A stretch of DNA of 64,000 nucleotides from Mannheimia glucosida (GCF_046267875.1 NZ_CP176502.1:682001-746000), one strand, 5' to 3'. Counted from the first letter of the stretch, positions 7,920-16,467 are shown. Program-made: numbers and translations. Notes: generated by a model not told the origin, from the sequence alone.

Positions 7920-9854
7920 CTAATACTTCCGAGCCTTAGCTAACTGCTCTTCGGAGCGTTGGCGGGCTTGTTGAATGCGCTCGCTTTCTGAGACTTCCGC
8001 CACACCTACGTGCCACCAGCAGCCATAGCCGTGAGCCATTGTTTTCGGCAGCACTTTAATATCGATTAAGGTAGAAACAGTCTGTTTTCTCGCATCATCA
8101 AGGGCAGCACGCAATTCGGCTTCGTTGGTTACCCGATAGGTTTTACAGCCGTATGCTTCGGCGTTTTTGGCAAAATCAATCGGTACTAAACCGCCATTGA
8201 GCTGGTTAGTTTCGCCATTGCGGAAGCGGAATTCCGTACCGAAACTGTCCATACCGTTACCAATTTGTAGGTTGTTGATACAGCCGTTTGCCATATTGTC
8301 GAACAGCACCACGTTGATTTTTTTGCCCTCTTGAATCGAGGTAACTAACTCGGTATGTGCCATTAAGTAAGAGCCGTCACCGAGCAGGGCATAAACCTCT
8401 TGTTCAGGACGGGCAATTTTCACGCCGACTGCCGCACTCACTTCATAGCCCATACAGGAGTAGCCATATTCAAGGTGGTAAGTCTCTTCACCTTTACTTA
8501 ACCAAGTGCGTTGTAAATCACCCGGCAAACTTCCGGCGGCGGCAACAATAATCGCATTGTTATCAATGGTTTCATTCACAATACCCAGCACTTGGGTTTG
8601 GGTGAGCTGGGAACCAGTGAGCTGAATAAATTCATTGTGAACCGCTTTATGATCAAGATTATCGTTAATTTCAGGGGTGAAATCAGGGTGATATTGCACC
8701 GCGCGCAGGCGTTGAATTTCATCAGCAAAATCCGCTTTCACCTGTGAAATTTCATTCCCCCATTGAGCTTGATAATCAGTAGGAATGGCTTGGCTTAACG
8801 CCTCTAATGCAGTTTTTGCATCGGCAACCAGTTGCACGCCGTCTAATTTGTACGCATCAAAACGTGCAACATTAATGTTTAAGAACTGCACGTTCGGGTT
8901 TTGGAAAATCCATTTGGAAGAAGTCGTGAAGTCGGTGTAGCGTGTACCAATGCCGATCACTAAATCCGCTTCTTTTGCCAGACGGTTTGCCGCTAAACAA
9001 CCGGTTTCGCCCACACCGCCTACATTCAATTCGTGATCGGACACCACCGCACTTTTACCCGCTTGGGTTTCAGCAAACGGAATGCCGAACTGTTTGGCAA
9101 ATTTTTGCAGCATTTGACCCGCTTGCGAGTAGCGAACACCTCCGCCGCAGACAATCAACGGTTTTTTCTTGGTTTGAATTAATTTTACCGCTTGCTCAAT
9201 CATCGCATTTGTCGGTGGTGTACGCTCCAAGCGATGCACTCGTTTTTGCAGGAAGCTGTTCGGGAAATCAAAACTTTCCGCTTGTACATCTTGTGGCAGA
9301 GCAATAGTGACAGCACCGGTTTCGGCAGGGTCAGTCAGCACACGAAACGCATTGATACAGGCACTCATTAACTGCTCAGGGCGTTGCACTCTATCCCAAT
9401 ATTTACTGACAGCACGGAATGCATCGTTAGTACTGATGCTTAAATCGTAAGGTTGTTCGATTTGTTGCAGTACCGGATCCGGCTGGCGAGTCGCAAACAC
9501 ATCGCCCGGTAATAAAAGAAGAGGAATACGGTTCGCTGTTGCTGTTGCCGCAGCCGTAATCATATTTGCCGCCCCCGGTCCGACCGAGGAAGTACAGGCA
9601 ATAATTTTTTGACGCAGATTTTGCTTAGCAAAGCCCATTGCTAAATGTGCCATACCTTGCTCATTTCTGCCTTGGTAGAGCGTTAAACCACCGGCATTTT
9701 GGACAAGTGCCTGACCGATCCCTAGCACATTGCCGTGCCCGAAAATAGCAGCAACACCGTGAACGAATTTAATCTCTTTGCCGTCCACTTCTAAATATTG
9801 ATTATCCAAAAATTGCACTAATGCCTGTGCAACCGTTAAACGAGTAGTCTGCAT
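7920..9854 (-). CDS. iolD: 3D-(3,5/4)-Trihydroxycyclohexane-1,2-dione hydrolase
   Basis: IolD is a thiamine-diphosphate enzyme that opens the inositol ring to 5-deoxyglucuronate. The 644-aa protein has an N-terminal TPP-pyrimidine domain (FGHGNVLGIGQAL near residue 38), a central domain and a C-terminal TPP-binding domain. The latter has a GDGSYLMAHTEL motif and downstream FDNMANGCINN, the GDG-N pattern binding Mg and TPP. Length is typical. A regulon palindrome (9916) and a CRP-like site (9962) lie upstream. AGGAGG precedes the ATG. Confidence 0.94.
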   Translation of the reverse strand: MQTTRLTVAQALVQFLDNQYLEVDGKEIKFVHGVAAIFGHGNVLGIGQALVQNAGGLTLYQGRNEQGMAHLAMGFAKQNLRQKIIACTSSVGPGAANMITAAATATANRIPLLLLPGDVFATRQPDPVLQQIEQPYDLSISTNDAFRAVSKYWDRVQRPEQLMSACINAFRVLTDPAETGAVTIALPQDVQAESFDFPNSFLQKRVHRLERTPPTNAMIEQAVKLIQTKKKPLIVCGGGVRYSQAGQMLQKFAKQFGIPFAETQAGKSAVVSDHELNVGGVGETGCLAANRLAKEADLVIGIGTRYTDFTTSSKWIFQNPNVQFLNINVARFDAYKLDGVQLVADAKTALEALSQAIPTDYQAQWGNEISQVKADFADEIQRLRAVQYHPDFTPEINDNLDHKAVHNEFIQLTGSQLTQTQVLGIVNETIDNNAIIVAAAGSLPGDLQRTWLSKGEETYHLEYGYSCMGYEVSAAVGVKIARPEQEVYALLGDGSYLMAHTELVTSIQEGKKINVVLFDNMANGCINNLQIGNGMDSFGTEFRFRNGETNQLNGGLVPIDFAKNAEAYGCKTYRVTNEAELRAALDDARKQTVSTLIDIKVLPKTMAHGYGCWWHVGVAEVSESERIQQARQRSEEQLAKARKY

Positions 9855-9915
9855 AAAGCCTCCTCTGGCTTACATCGCTTTTGCAAGCGGTCGGTTTTCT
9901 ACTGATTTTCATAAA

Positions 9916-9931
9916 TGAAAAATTTATTTCA
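9916..9931. promoter_or_regulatory. Putative inositol-regulon operator, copy 2 (iolD side)
   Basis: TGAAAAATTTATTTCA, identical to the copy at 9, lies 62 bp before the iolD start in the divergent iolD/iolC region. Confidence 0.7.
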
Positions 9932-9961
9932 TTCATAATAGCAAGGAAATCGAAAAAAAGA

Positions 9962-9977
9962 TGTGATCCAGTTCTCA
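9962..9977. promoter_or_regulatory. CRP-like site, iolD side
   Basis: TGTGA-TCCAGT-TCTCA has one mismatch to TGTGA-N6-TCACA. It is one of two CRP-like sites between the divergent iolD and iolC genes and fits catabolite control of inositol use. Confidence 0.55.
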
Positions 9978-10009
9978 TTTCTGCGAAGTCATTGCCTTAT
10001 TTTTCAAAG

Positions 10010-10025
10010 TGAGAGCTAGATCACA
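10010..10025. promoter_or_regulatory. CRP-like site, iolC side
   Basis: TGAGA-GCTAGA-TCACA has one mismatch to the CRP consensus. It lies 28 bp before the iolC-side operator. Confidence 0.55.
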
Positions 10026-10052
10026 GAAATGATAATTTAAATAGAATAAATT

Positions 10053-10068
10053 TGAAATAAAAATTTCA
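10053..10068. promoter_or_regulatory. Putative inositol-regulon operator, copy 3 (iolC side)
   Basis: TGAAATAAAAATTTCA has perfect TGAAA/TTTCA arms. It lies 54 bp before the iolC ATG and just before possible -10 boxes TATGAT (10075) and TATAGT (10082), a position suited to repression. Confidence 0.7.
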
Positions 10069-10121
10069 TTTTTGTATGATGTATAGTGTGTATTCAAATT
10101 TACTTGTTGAAAGGAGCGGTT

Positions 10122-12038
10122 ATGGCAACAGTTAATCATCAAGATCGTCCATTGGATCTTATCTGTTTAGGACGTGTGGCGGTGGATTTGTACGGGCAAC
10201 AAATCGGTTCCCGTTTGGAAGAGATGACCACATTTTCAAAATACCTCGGCGGCTCGTCAGGCAATGTGGCTTACGGTACAGCAGTGCAAGGTTTACGTTC
10301 CTCAATGCTGGCAAGAGTTGGTGACGAACATATGGGGCGTTTTCTGCGTGAAGAGCTACAAAGCGTGGGCGTGGACACCAGCCATTTAATTACCGATAAA
10401 GAACGCTTAACCGCACTGGTTATTCTCGGCATTAAAGATAAAGAGACTTTTCCGCTGATTTTCTATCGTGATAACTGTGCGGATATGGCAATCACCAAAG
10501 ACGATTTTAGTGAAGCCTATATTGCTTCCAGCCGTTGCTTGGCAATTACCGGCACTCATCTCTCAAACCCAAAAACCCGTGAAGCGGTGCTGACTGCACT
10601 CGAATATGCGGGTAGAAATGAGGTAAAACGAGCGTTAGATATTGATTATCGCCCTGTGTTATGGGGATTAACCTCACTCGGTGATGGCGAAACCCGTTAT
10701 ATTGATAGTGCCGAAGTCACCAAATCGCTACAAGAAGTATTGCACCATTTCGATCTGATTGTTGGCACAGAGGAAGAATTTCATATCGCAGGCGGTTCGA
10801 CCGAAACACTCACGGCACTCAAAAATGTGCGTAAAGTCTCCAATGCCGTATTGGTGTGTAAACGTGGTGCATTAGGGTGTTCAGTATTTGAAGGCGAGCT
10901 ACCGAATGATTTAGACGGTGGCTTGAATGTGTACGGCGTGCGTGTAGAAGTACTGAACGTGCTGGGTGCAGGCGATGCCTTTATGTCGGGCTTACTGCGT
11001 GGCTACTTAAATAACGAAGGTTGGGAACAAGCATGCCGCTATGCCAATGCGTGCGGAGCGTTAGTGGTATCTCGTCACGGCTGTTCACCGGCAATGCCGA
11101 CCAAACGTGAACTTGACGATTATTTAACCCGTGCAGAGAGTGTACCACGTCCGGATTTAGATGAGCGTTTAAACCACTTACACCGTGTCACTACACGCAA
11201 AAAACAGTGGGAAAATCTCTGTATTTTTGCTTTCGATCACCGCAAACAGTTGGTGGATATGGCAAATAAAGTCGGAGCAGATCTTGCTCGCATACCGAAA
11301 CTAAAACAGCTGCTATTAAAAGCGATGGAACAAACCGCAACTCAATCCGGCTTACCACAAAATCAAGCAGGGATCCTAGCCGATACCACTTTCGGGCAAG
11401 ATGCACTTAATGAGATTACCGGCAAAGATTACTGGATTGCCCGCCCGATTGAAGAGCCGTCTTCCCGCCCGCTGGAATTAGAGTATGGCGATTTAGGTTC
11501 TCAACTGGCATTATTCCCACGCGATCACGTCATCAAATGCTTGGCATTTTACCACCCGAATGATGAAAGCGGTTTAAAATCCCGCCAAGATCGCAAGTTA
11601 AAAGAGGTGTATCAAGCCTGTTGCCGTACCGGTCACGAGCTATTGTTGGAAATTATTCTGCCTGCTGATATGCCACAGGACGAAGCATTCTATAACCAAG
11701 CGATAGCACATTTCTACCAACTTGGCATTAAGCCGGAATGGTGGAAATTGCCGGGCGTTTCTCACGCACAATGGCAAGCAATTTCCACCACTATTGAGGC
11801 GAACGATCCGGACTGTCGTGGTATTTTAATTTTAGGTTTAGATGCCCCGTTAGAGGTGTTTAAAGCCACCTTTGAACAGGCAAAAGGCTGTGAGAAAGTG
11901 AAAGGCTTTGCAGTCGGCCGCACCATTTTCGGTGAACCGTCCGAAAAATGGCTTGCCGGTGAATTGGACGACAACGCCTTAATTTCAGCGGTATCGGAAA
12001 AATATCGCACTTTAATCGATCTCTGGCAACAACGTTAA
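10122..12038 (+). CDS. iolC: 5-Dehydro-2-deoxygluconokinase with C-terminal DUF2090 domain
   Basis: The N-terminal part (about residues 8-320) is a PfkB/ribokinase-family kinase that phosphorylates 5-dehydro-2-deoxygluconate. It has YLGGSSGNVAYG near residue 42 and the signature VLGAGDAFMSGLLRGYL near 280. The remaining 310 residues are a DUF2090-type, aldolase-like domain (FAFDHRKQL, ILADTTFGQDAL, LLEIILPAD, KGFAVGRTIF). Fused IolC of about 640 aa is known in proteobacteria. The extra domain may do the next, aldolase (IolJ-like) step, which is inference. ATG at 10122 follows AAAGGAG; an earlier GTG lacks a ribosome site. Confidence 0.9.
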   Translation: MATVNHQDRPLDLICLGRVAVDLYGQQIGSRLEEMTTFSKYLGGSSGNVAYGTAVQGLRSSMLARVGDEHMGRFLREELQSVGVDTSHLITDKERLTALVILGIKDKETFPLIFYRDNCADMAITKDDFSEAYIASSRCLAITGTHLSNPKTREAVLTALEYAGRNEVKRALDIDYRPVLWGLTSLGDGETRYIDSAEVTKSLQEVLHHFDLIVGTEEEFHIAGGSTETLTALKNVRKVSNAVLVCKRGALGCSVFEGELPNDLDGGLNVYGVRVEVLNVLGAGDAFMSGLLRGYLNNEGWEQACRYANACGALVVSRHGCSPAMPTKRELDDYLTRAESVPRPDLDERLNHLHRVTTRKKQWENLCIFAFDHRKQLVDMANKVGADLARIPKLKQLLLKAMEQTATQSGLPQNQAGILADTTFGQDALNEITGKDYWIARPIEEPSSRPLELEYGDLGSQLALFPRDHVIKCLAFYHPNDESGLKSRQDRKLKEVYQACCRTGHELLLEIILPADMPQDEAFYNQAIAHFYQLGIKPEWWKLPGVSHAQWQAISTTIEANDPDCRGILILGLDAPLEVFKATFEQAKGCEKVKGFAVGRTIFGEPSEKWLAGELDDNALISAVSEKYRTLIDLWQQR

Positions 12039-12055
12039 TCATATTGCTTTAAGTG

Positions 12056-12092
12056 AAAACCCCTTAGCTTATGGTATGAAGCAAGGGGTTTT
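12056..12092 (+). terminator. iolC terminator
   Basis: AAAACCCCTT and AAGGGGTTTT form a 10-bp outer stem, with an inner GCTT/AAGC stem, followed by TTTG-type T-rich sequence. Confidence 0.75.
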
Positions 12093-12138
12093 GTTTTGCA
12101 AAAAATCCGGCTAAACAGACCGCTTGCTAGCCGTAAAA

Positions 12139-12175
12139 ATGCCCGAATTTTCCTAAAAAAGCGAATATCGGGCAT
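12139..12175. repeat. Intergenic inverted repeat
   Basis: ATGCCCGA and TCGGGCAT enclose a 21-bp spacer between iolC and the fucosidase gene, next to a single uptake sequence at about 12118. It may be a second terminator or a structural repeat. Confidence 0.4.
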
Positions 12176-12202
12176 TCCTCAATCTGCTTATCACAAAATA
12201 AG

Positions 12203-12218
12203 TGTGATGAAGTTCACA
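12203..12218. promoter_or_regulatory. CRP site before the fucosidase operon
   Basis: TGTGA-TGAAGT-TCACA is a perfect classical CRP site, 58 bp before the operator at 12276. Confidence 0.75.
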
Positions 12219-12275
12219 TTTCATACATAAACCCCGCCCTTTTTATCGAAACAAATTGTTTTATTTTTATCAAAA

Positions 12276-12291
12276 TGGAAAATATATTTCA
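12276..12291. promoter_or_regulatory. Putative inositol-regulon operator, copy 4 (fucosidase operon)
   Basis: TGGAAAATATATTTCA has the TTTCA arm and one deviation in the other arm. It places the fucosidase-PTS genes in the same presumed regulon as iolC and iolD. Confidence 0.6.
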
Positions 12292-12326
12292 GTTTAGTTC
12301 TATTTAGATCCAATAGGAGTCTGTGT

Positions 12327-13667
12327 ATGAGTTGCAACACTTCACCAAAACGTTTCCACGCCAGTTGGGAGTCGATCAAACAGCACCAAGTACCAGAGTG
12401 GTATGAAGATGCTAAGTTTGGGATTTTTATTCACTGGGGGATTTACTCCGTCCCTGCCTTTGCCCCACCGACCTGTCAATTAGGTGAAATTGATATTGAT
12501 GAACAGTGGTTCTGTAATAACCCTTATGCAGAATGGTATTTTAATTCTATCAATGTCAAAAAAGGCCCGACCTACGAACATCATATCAAAACCTATGGCG
12601 AATCCTTTGCCTATGACGATTTCTTGCCACTATGGAAAGCGGAAAAATGGCAACCGGCAGAATGGGCGAAACTGTTTGCCAAAGCCGGCGCAAAATATGT
12701 GGTATTAACCACCAAACATCACGATGGTTTCTGTCTCTATCCAAGTAAATATACCGATTTCAACTGCACGCAAGCCGGACCGAAGCGGGATTTAATGGGC
12801 GAGCTGACTGAAAATGTGCGGGAGCAAGGCTTAAAAATGGGAGCATACTACTCGGGCATTATTGACTGGACTTATTCTTCTGCCCCGATTTTCACCGAAA
12901 GTCAAAACTTCTCAAACGCTTGCCCGACTTACGAATACGCTGACTACGCCTATAAACAAGTGGTAGAGCTGATCGACCGCTATAAACCAGATGTATTGTG
13001 GAATGATATTGGCTGGCCAAAAGTGGGCGAGCATATGCTACCACACCTATTTGCTCATTATTACAACAGCGTTCAAGAGGGTGTGGTGGACGACCGCTGG
13101 AACAAACTCTGGTGCGATTTCACCTCCAAAGAATACAAACACGGCGTGGCTTCTCGTGATAAAAAATGGGAAATGTGCCGTGGTATGGGCTTATCGTTCG
13201 GCTATAACCAAGTAGAAGACGAAAGCCATTTGATTTCGGTGAAAGACTTGATTTCCCTATTGGTAGAAACCGTAGCAGACAACGGCAATTTATTGCTGAA
13301 TATCGGCCCGAAAGCAGATGGCACTATTCCGCAAGAGCAGGTTGAACGCTTATTAGCACTGGGGAGCTGGCTGGAAATAAATGGAGAGGGAATCTATAAA
13401 TCCCGTTGTAGCCAACACCAAACCGAGCAAATCGGTGATGTAACCTATCGTTATACCAAAGTTGGGGCGGATCTCTATCTCTACATTGATGGCCTAACCG
13501 AAGCCCAAACCAGCTTGCCACTGTCAGTTTATGGTGAGCTACAAGCACTCAATACCGACCTGAAATTTACCATTGAAAACACTGCACAAGGCAGAGTGTT
13601 ACATATTCAAAACTACCAACCGGATTGGTATGTATTAGGCTTTAAAATTGCAGATGGGGAGAAATAG
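12327..13667 (+). CDS. GH29 family alpha-L-fucosidase-like enzyme, cytoplasmic
   Basis: This 446-aa protein has hallmarks of glycoside hydrolase family 29: WYEDAKFGIFIHWGIYSVPAF near residue 24, YVVLTTKHHDGFCLYPS near 128, and DVLWNDIGWP near 226, whose Asp is the expected nucleophile. A short C-terminal beta domain follows. No signal peptide is present, so the substrate must be imported. The EIIC gene begins 2 bp after its stop, suggesting uptake of a fucosidic glycoside, possibly phosphorylated. The exact substrate is unknown. It shares the operator of the inositol genes and has a perfect CRP site. ATAGGAG precedes the ATG. Confidence 0.85.
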   Translation: MSCNTSPKRFHASWESIKQHQVPEWYEDAKFGIFIHWGIYSVPAFAPPTCQLGEIDIDEQWFCNNPYAEWYFNSINVKKGPTYEHHIKTYGESFAYDDFLPLWKAEKWQPAEWAKLFAKAGAKYVVLTTKHHDGFCLYPSKYTDFNCTQAGPKRDLMGELTENVREQGLKMGAYYSGIIDWTYSSAPIFTESQNFSNACPTYEYADYAYKQVVELIDRYKPDVLWNDIGWPKVGEHMLPHLFAHYYNSVQEGVVDDRWNKLWCDFTSKEYKHGVASRDKKWEMCRGMGLSFGYNQVEDESHLISVKDLISLLVETVADNGNLLLNIGPKADGTIPQEQVERLLALGSWLEINGEGIYKSRCSQHQTEQIGDVTYRYTKVGADLYLYIDGLTEAQTSLPLSVYGELQALNTDLKFTIENTAQGRVLHIQNYQPDWYVLGFKIADGEK

Positions 13668-13669
13668 GT

Positions 13670-15010
13670 ATGTCTGTTTCACAACGCTTTATTAACTTTA
13701 TGAATACCCACGTTGCCCCAGTGGCACGCCGAATGGAAAATCAACCGCATATTTCTGCTATTCGAGACGGTTTTATTGTAGTGTTACCATTCTTAATTGT
13801 CGGCAGCTTTATTATGATTTTGCTAATTCCGCCATTTGATGAAAATACCCAAAATGCTTTCGGTCAAGCTTGGTGGCGTTTTGCTAACTGGGCAAGTCCT
13901 TACGGTTGGAATTTCTTCCAAATGTCGTTTAATGCGATTTCGTTATTTACCTCTGCCAGTATCGCCTACAACCTTGCCAAAGCCTATAAAAGAGAGCCTT
14001 TACCAGCAGCATTTCTCTCGGTAATGGCATTTTTGTTAGTGGCTGCACCAGTCAAAGACGGAATGATGGATATTAAATTCTTCGGCGGTATTGGGCTATT
14101 CTCTGCGATTTTTATTGCCATTTATTCGGTAGAAATGACCCGCTTGTTGGAGTTCTTAAAAATTAAAATCCGCTTACCGAAAGAAGTGCCGCACGCTGTG
14201 GCAGAATCTCTGAATATAGTGATTCCAATTTTAGCGATTTTACTGACTCTCTATCCGTTTTCCATTTGGGTGGAAAGTGCCACAGGTCGTAATATTCCAC
14301 AACTGATTATGGACTTTATGGCGCCATTGATCGCTGTAAGTGACTCACTAGGGGCAATTTGCTTGTTCGTTATTGCTACCCATTTGCTCTGGTTCTTAGG
14401 GATTAACGGCTCATTGGTACTAATGCAACTTTGGACGCCATTCCTACTGCAAAATATGGCGGCAAACTTAGCAGCATTCCAAGCCGGTGAACCGCTCCCC
14501 TTTATCATCACTAACTCCTTCTGGGATTTCTACATCGTACACGGGGCAAGTGGTGGTGTAATCGCCTTAGCATTCTTGCTGGTACGCAGTAAATCGGCAC
14601 ACTTACGCTCTATCGGTAAAATCGGCTTGGTTCCGTCTTTCTTCTCTATCGGTGAACCAATTGTGTATGGCGTGCCAATAGTCGTCAATCCGCTGTTCTT
14701 TATTCCTCTGATTTTCGCACCACTGGCAAATGCTGTGATCGCTTATCTGATTTTAGATTTTAACCTTATTCACCGTGTTTACTTGATGGCACCGTGGACA
14801 ACACCGGCACCGATTGGGGCATATCTGGTTTCTGCCGGTGATATTTGGGCACCAATTTTAAGTATTGCACTGATTATTTTGGATATTGTGATCTACTATC
14901 CATTCTTCAAAATGTATGAAAAAGTCTGCGTCGAGAAAGAAAAAGCACAAAATCTAGATGAAAAAGCACAACAGGAGTTGCTAGAAAAAGCACGAATGGC
15001 AGCACAATAA
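13670..15010 (+). CDS. PTS EIIC component, lactose/cellobiose family
   Basis: This 446-aa membrane protein resembles CelB/LacE-type EIIC transporters. It starts with the typical segment RFINFMNTHVAPVARRMENQPHISAIRDGF and has about ten membrane segments, with FLGINGSLVLMQ near residue 242 and SIGEPIVYGVPIVVNPLFFIP near 324. No EIIA or EIIB of this PTS family lies nearby, so phosphoryl transfer needs partners elsewhere, or the protein works without them. It is translationally close to the fucosidase gene, 2 bp upstream. The exact sugar is unknown. Confidence 0.88.
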   Translation: MSVSQRFINFMNTHVAPVARRMENQPHISAIRDGFIVVLPFLIVGSFIMILLIPPFDENTQNAFGQAWWRFANWASPYGWNFFQMSFNAISLFTSASIAYNLAKAYKREPLPAAFLSVMAFLLVAAPVKDGMMDIKFFGGIGLFSAIFIAIYSVEMTRLLEFLKIKIRLPKEVPHAVAESLNIVIPILAILLTLYPFSIWVESATGRNIPQLIMDFMAPLIAVSDSLGAICLFVIATHLLWFLGINGSLVLMQLWTPFLLQNMAANLAAFQAGEPLPFIITNSFWDFYIVHGASGGVIALAFLLVRSKSAHLRSIGKIGLVPSFFSIGEPIVYGVPIVVNPLFFIPLIFAPLANAVIAYLILDFNLIHRVYLMAPWTTPAPIGAYLVSAGDIWAPILSIALIILDIVIYYPFFKMYEKVCVEKEKAQNLDEKAQQELLEKARMAAQ

Positions 15011-15033
15011 CACTTATTTCTAGCGTAATTGAG

Positions 15034-15059
15034 AGGGGCTAATCGAAAGATTAGCCCCT
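15034..15059 (+). terminator. Terminator of the fucosidase-PTS operon
   Basis: AGGGGCTAATC-GAAA-GATTAGCCCCT is an 11-bp perfect stem with a GNRA-type loop, followed by ATTTTT. Confidence 0.88.
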
Positions 15060-15114
15060 ATTTTTGCAAAAAATTGGCAAAATTTATCCGCTTGTAAACA
15101 AGAAAAGCGTATAA

Positions 15115-15130
15115 TGAAATAAAAAATTCA
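15115..15130. promoter_or_regulatory. Putative inositol-regulon operator, copy 5 (regulator gene)
   Basis: TGAAATAAAAAATTCA has one deviation in the second arm. It lies 18 bp before the ATG of the RpiR-type regulator, which fits autoregulation. Confidence 0.6.
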
Positions 15131-15147
15131 AGCAGAGATAATTTGAA

Positions 15148-15972
15148 ATGAATGGACCTACTCAATTAGCACATTTTCAAGAACAAATCCGAAAAGAGTA
15201 TGACGGACTAAGTAAACGTTTAAAACAAGTGGCACAGTATGTGCTGGATAATGGCAACAGCGTGGTGTTTGATACGGTTTCTACCATTGCCGAACGTGCA
15301 GGTGTTCCGCCTTCCACCTTAATCCGTTTTGCCAATGCGTTTGGATTTAGTGGTTTTAATGAAATTAAACAGCTTTATCGCCAAGATATGATGGAAGGCA
15401 CATCACGTTACACCGAACGTGTGCAACTTTTTCGTCAAATTGAACCGCTTGATGAGCAAAACAGTGAGCTCAATCATATTTTAGATGTGTTCGTACAGGG
15501 TAATACGCAGGCACTGCAACAGTTATCGACACAAATCAGCGAAGAGCAGTTAGCACAAATGGTGGATATTTTACACAATGCTAAACGCATTTTTATTGTG
15601 GGTTTAAAACGCTCATTCAGCATTGCAAACTACCTAAATTATGCTTTGCACCATTTGGATTATGATGTTTTTATGATTGATGGTTGCGGCGGTATGTTTG
15701 ACGAGCAATTAAGCCGAATTCGTGAAGGTGATGCGGTGATTGCGGTGAGCTTTTCACCTTACGCAAATGAAACGCTCAATGTGGTGACAGCAACTGCCAG
15801 ACCGGGGGTAAAACACATTGCGATCACCGATAGCCAACTTAGCCCGCTCCTTTCATTTAGCGATGTGTCGTTTATTATTAAGGAAGCACAGGTGAGTGGT
15901 TTTCGATCCCAGTGTGCTACAATGACGCTTGCACAAACGATTGCCGTTTCACTGGCGTTGAAAAAAGCCTAG
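15148..15972 (+). CDS. RpiR/MurR-family transcriptional regulator
   Basis: This 274-aa protein has an N-terminal HTH_6 domain (about residues 5-80; QVAQYVLDNG, VSTIAERAGVPPSTLIRFANAFGFSGFNEIK) and a C-terminal SIS sugar-phosphate-binding domain (about 120-260; AKRIFIVGLKRS, DAVIAVSFSPYANETL). RpiR-type repressors often sense phosphorylated intermediates. In proteobacteria several inositol regulators (IolR) are of this family, so a role over the nearby iol genes is likely. The five 16-bp palindromes in the region, one at its own start, support this. Confidence 0.88.
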   Translation: MNGPTQLAHFQEQIRKEYDGLSKRLKQVAQYVLDNGNSVVFDTVSTIAERAGVPPSTLIRFANAFGFSGFNEIKQLYRQDMMEGTSRYTERVQLFRQIEPLDEQNSELNHILDVFVQGNTQALQQLSTQISEEQLAQMVDILHNAKRIFIVGLKRSFSIANYLNYALHHLDYDVFMIDGCGGMFDEQLSRIREGDAVIAVSFSPYANETLNVVTATARPGVKHIAITDSQLSPLLSFSDVSFIIKEAQVSGFRSQCATMTLAQTIAVSLALKKA

Positions 15973-15984
15973 ATTAAGAAAGTG

Positions 15985-16010
15985 AAAGACCTGCGTAAAT
16001 GCAGGTCTTT
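15985..16010. terminator. Bidirectional terminator between regulator and EIIB genes
   Basis: AAAGACCTGC-N6-GCAGGTCTTT forms a 10-bp stem between convergent genes. Confidence 0.78.
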
Positions 16011-16015
16011 GCTTA

Positions 16016-16258
16016 TTAGCCGATTAAAGCGTTAATTTCATCACGATACTGCCCGGCTTTTGCACCAAAAATAATTTGTTGCGTATTACCGACTTTAATG
16101 ACATCAACAGCACCGAGTTTTTTCAATGCCGACTTCTTCAATAAACTGTTATTGTGTAACACCACGCGTAAACGAGTTAAACAAGCTTCAACTTGCTTGA
16201 TATTCTCTTTGTTTCCTAAAGCATTAATAATTTCTAGAATGACCGATTTCTCAGACAT
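16016..16258 (-). CDS. Stand-alone PTS EIIB domain (glucose/sucrose family)
   Basis: This 80-aa protein is a single EIIB domain of the glucose-superfamily type, with the phospho-cysteine motif VEACLTRLRVVL near residue 25. Normally this domain is fused to an EIIC. It has its own ribosome site (GGAGG) and seems intact, not a decayed end. The nearest EIIC at 13670 is of another PTS family (lactose/cellobiose), so pairing is not obvious. It may serve an EIIC elsewhere, or have a regulatory role. Confidence 0.8.
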   Translation of the reverse strand: MSEKSVILEIINALGNKENIKQVEACLTRLRVVLHNNSLLKKSALKKLGAVDVIKVGNTQQIIFGAKAGQYRDEINALIG

Positions 16259-16403
16259 ATTTCCTCCATACCTATTTATATTTAAAACTCTTATTATGAT
16301 ATTTTAAACATTTTCTGATGGTTAGAACAATTTTTATTAGTAATTTGTATAAAAAAACGCTAAATGTATCTTTCTTTAAAAGAGTCACATCAATGAATCT
16401 CCC

Positions 16404-16431
16404 TTGTCTTTTCGCAAAAAATCTGTATAAT
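16404..16431 (+). promoter_or_regulatory. Promoter of the rpsP operon
   Basis: TTGTCT and TATAAT are separated by 16 bp. An uptake sequence overlaps the downstream side. A leader of about 85 bases with a small hairpin at 16468 follows. Confidence 0.6.
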
Positions 16432-16467
16432 TTGACCGCTTGTTTTCTCTTTTGAAACAAGTTCGTT

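Noticed and set aside
10086..10121. Longer iolC start at GTG 10086
   Set aside because: No ribosome site; the ATG at 10122 has AAAGGAG and gives the expected kinase N-terminus.
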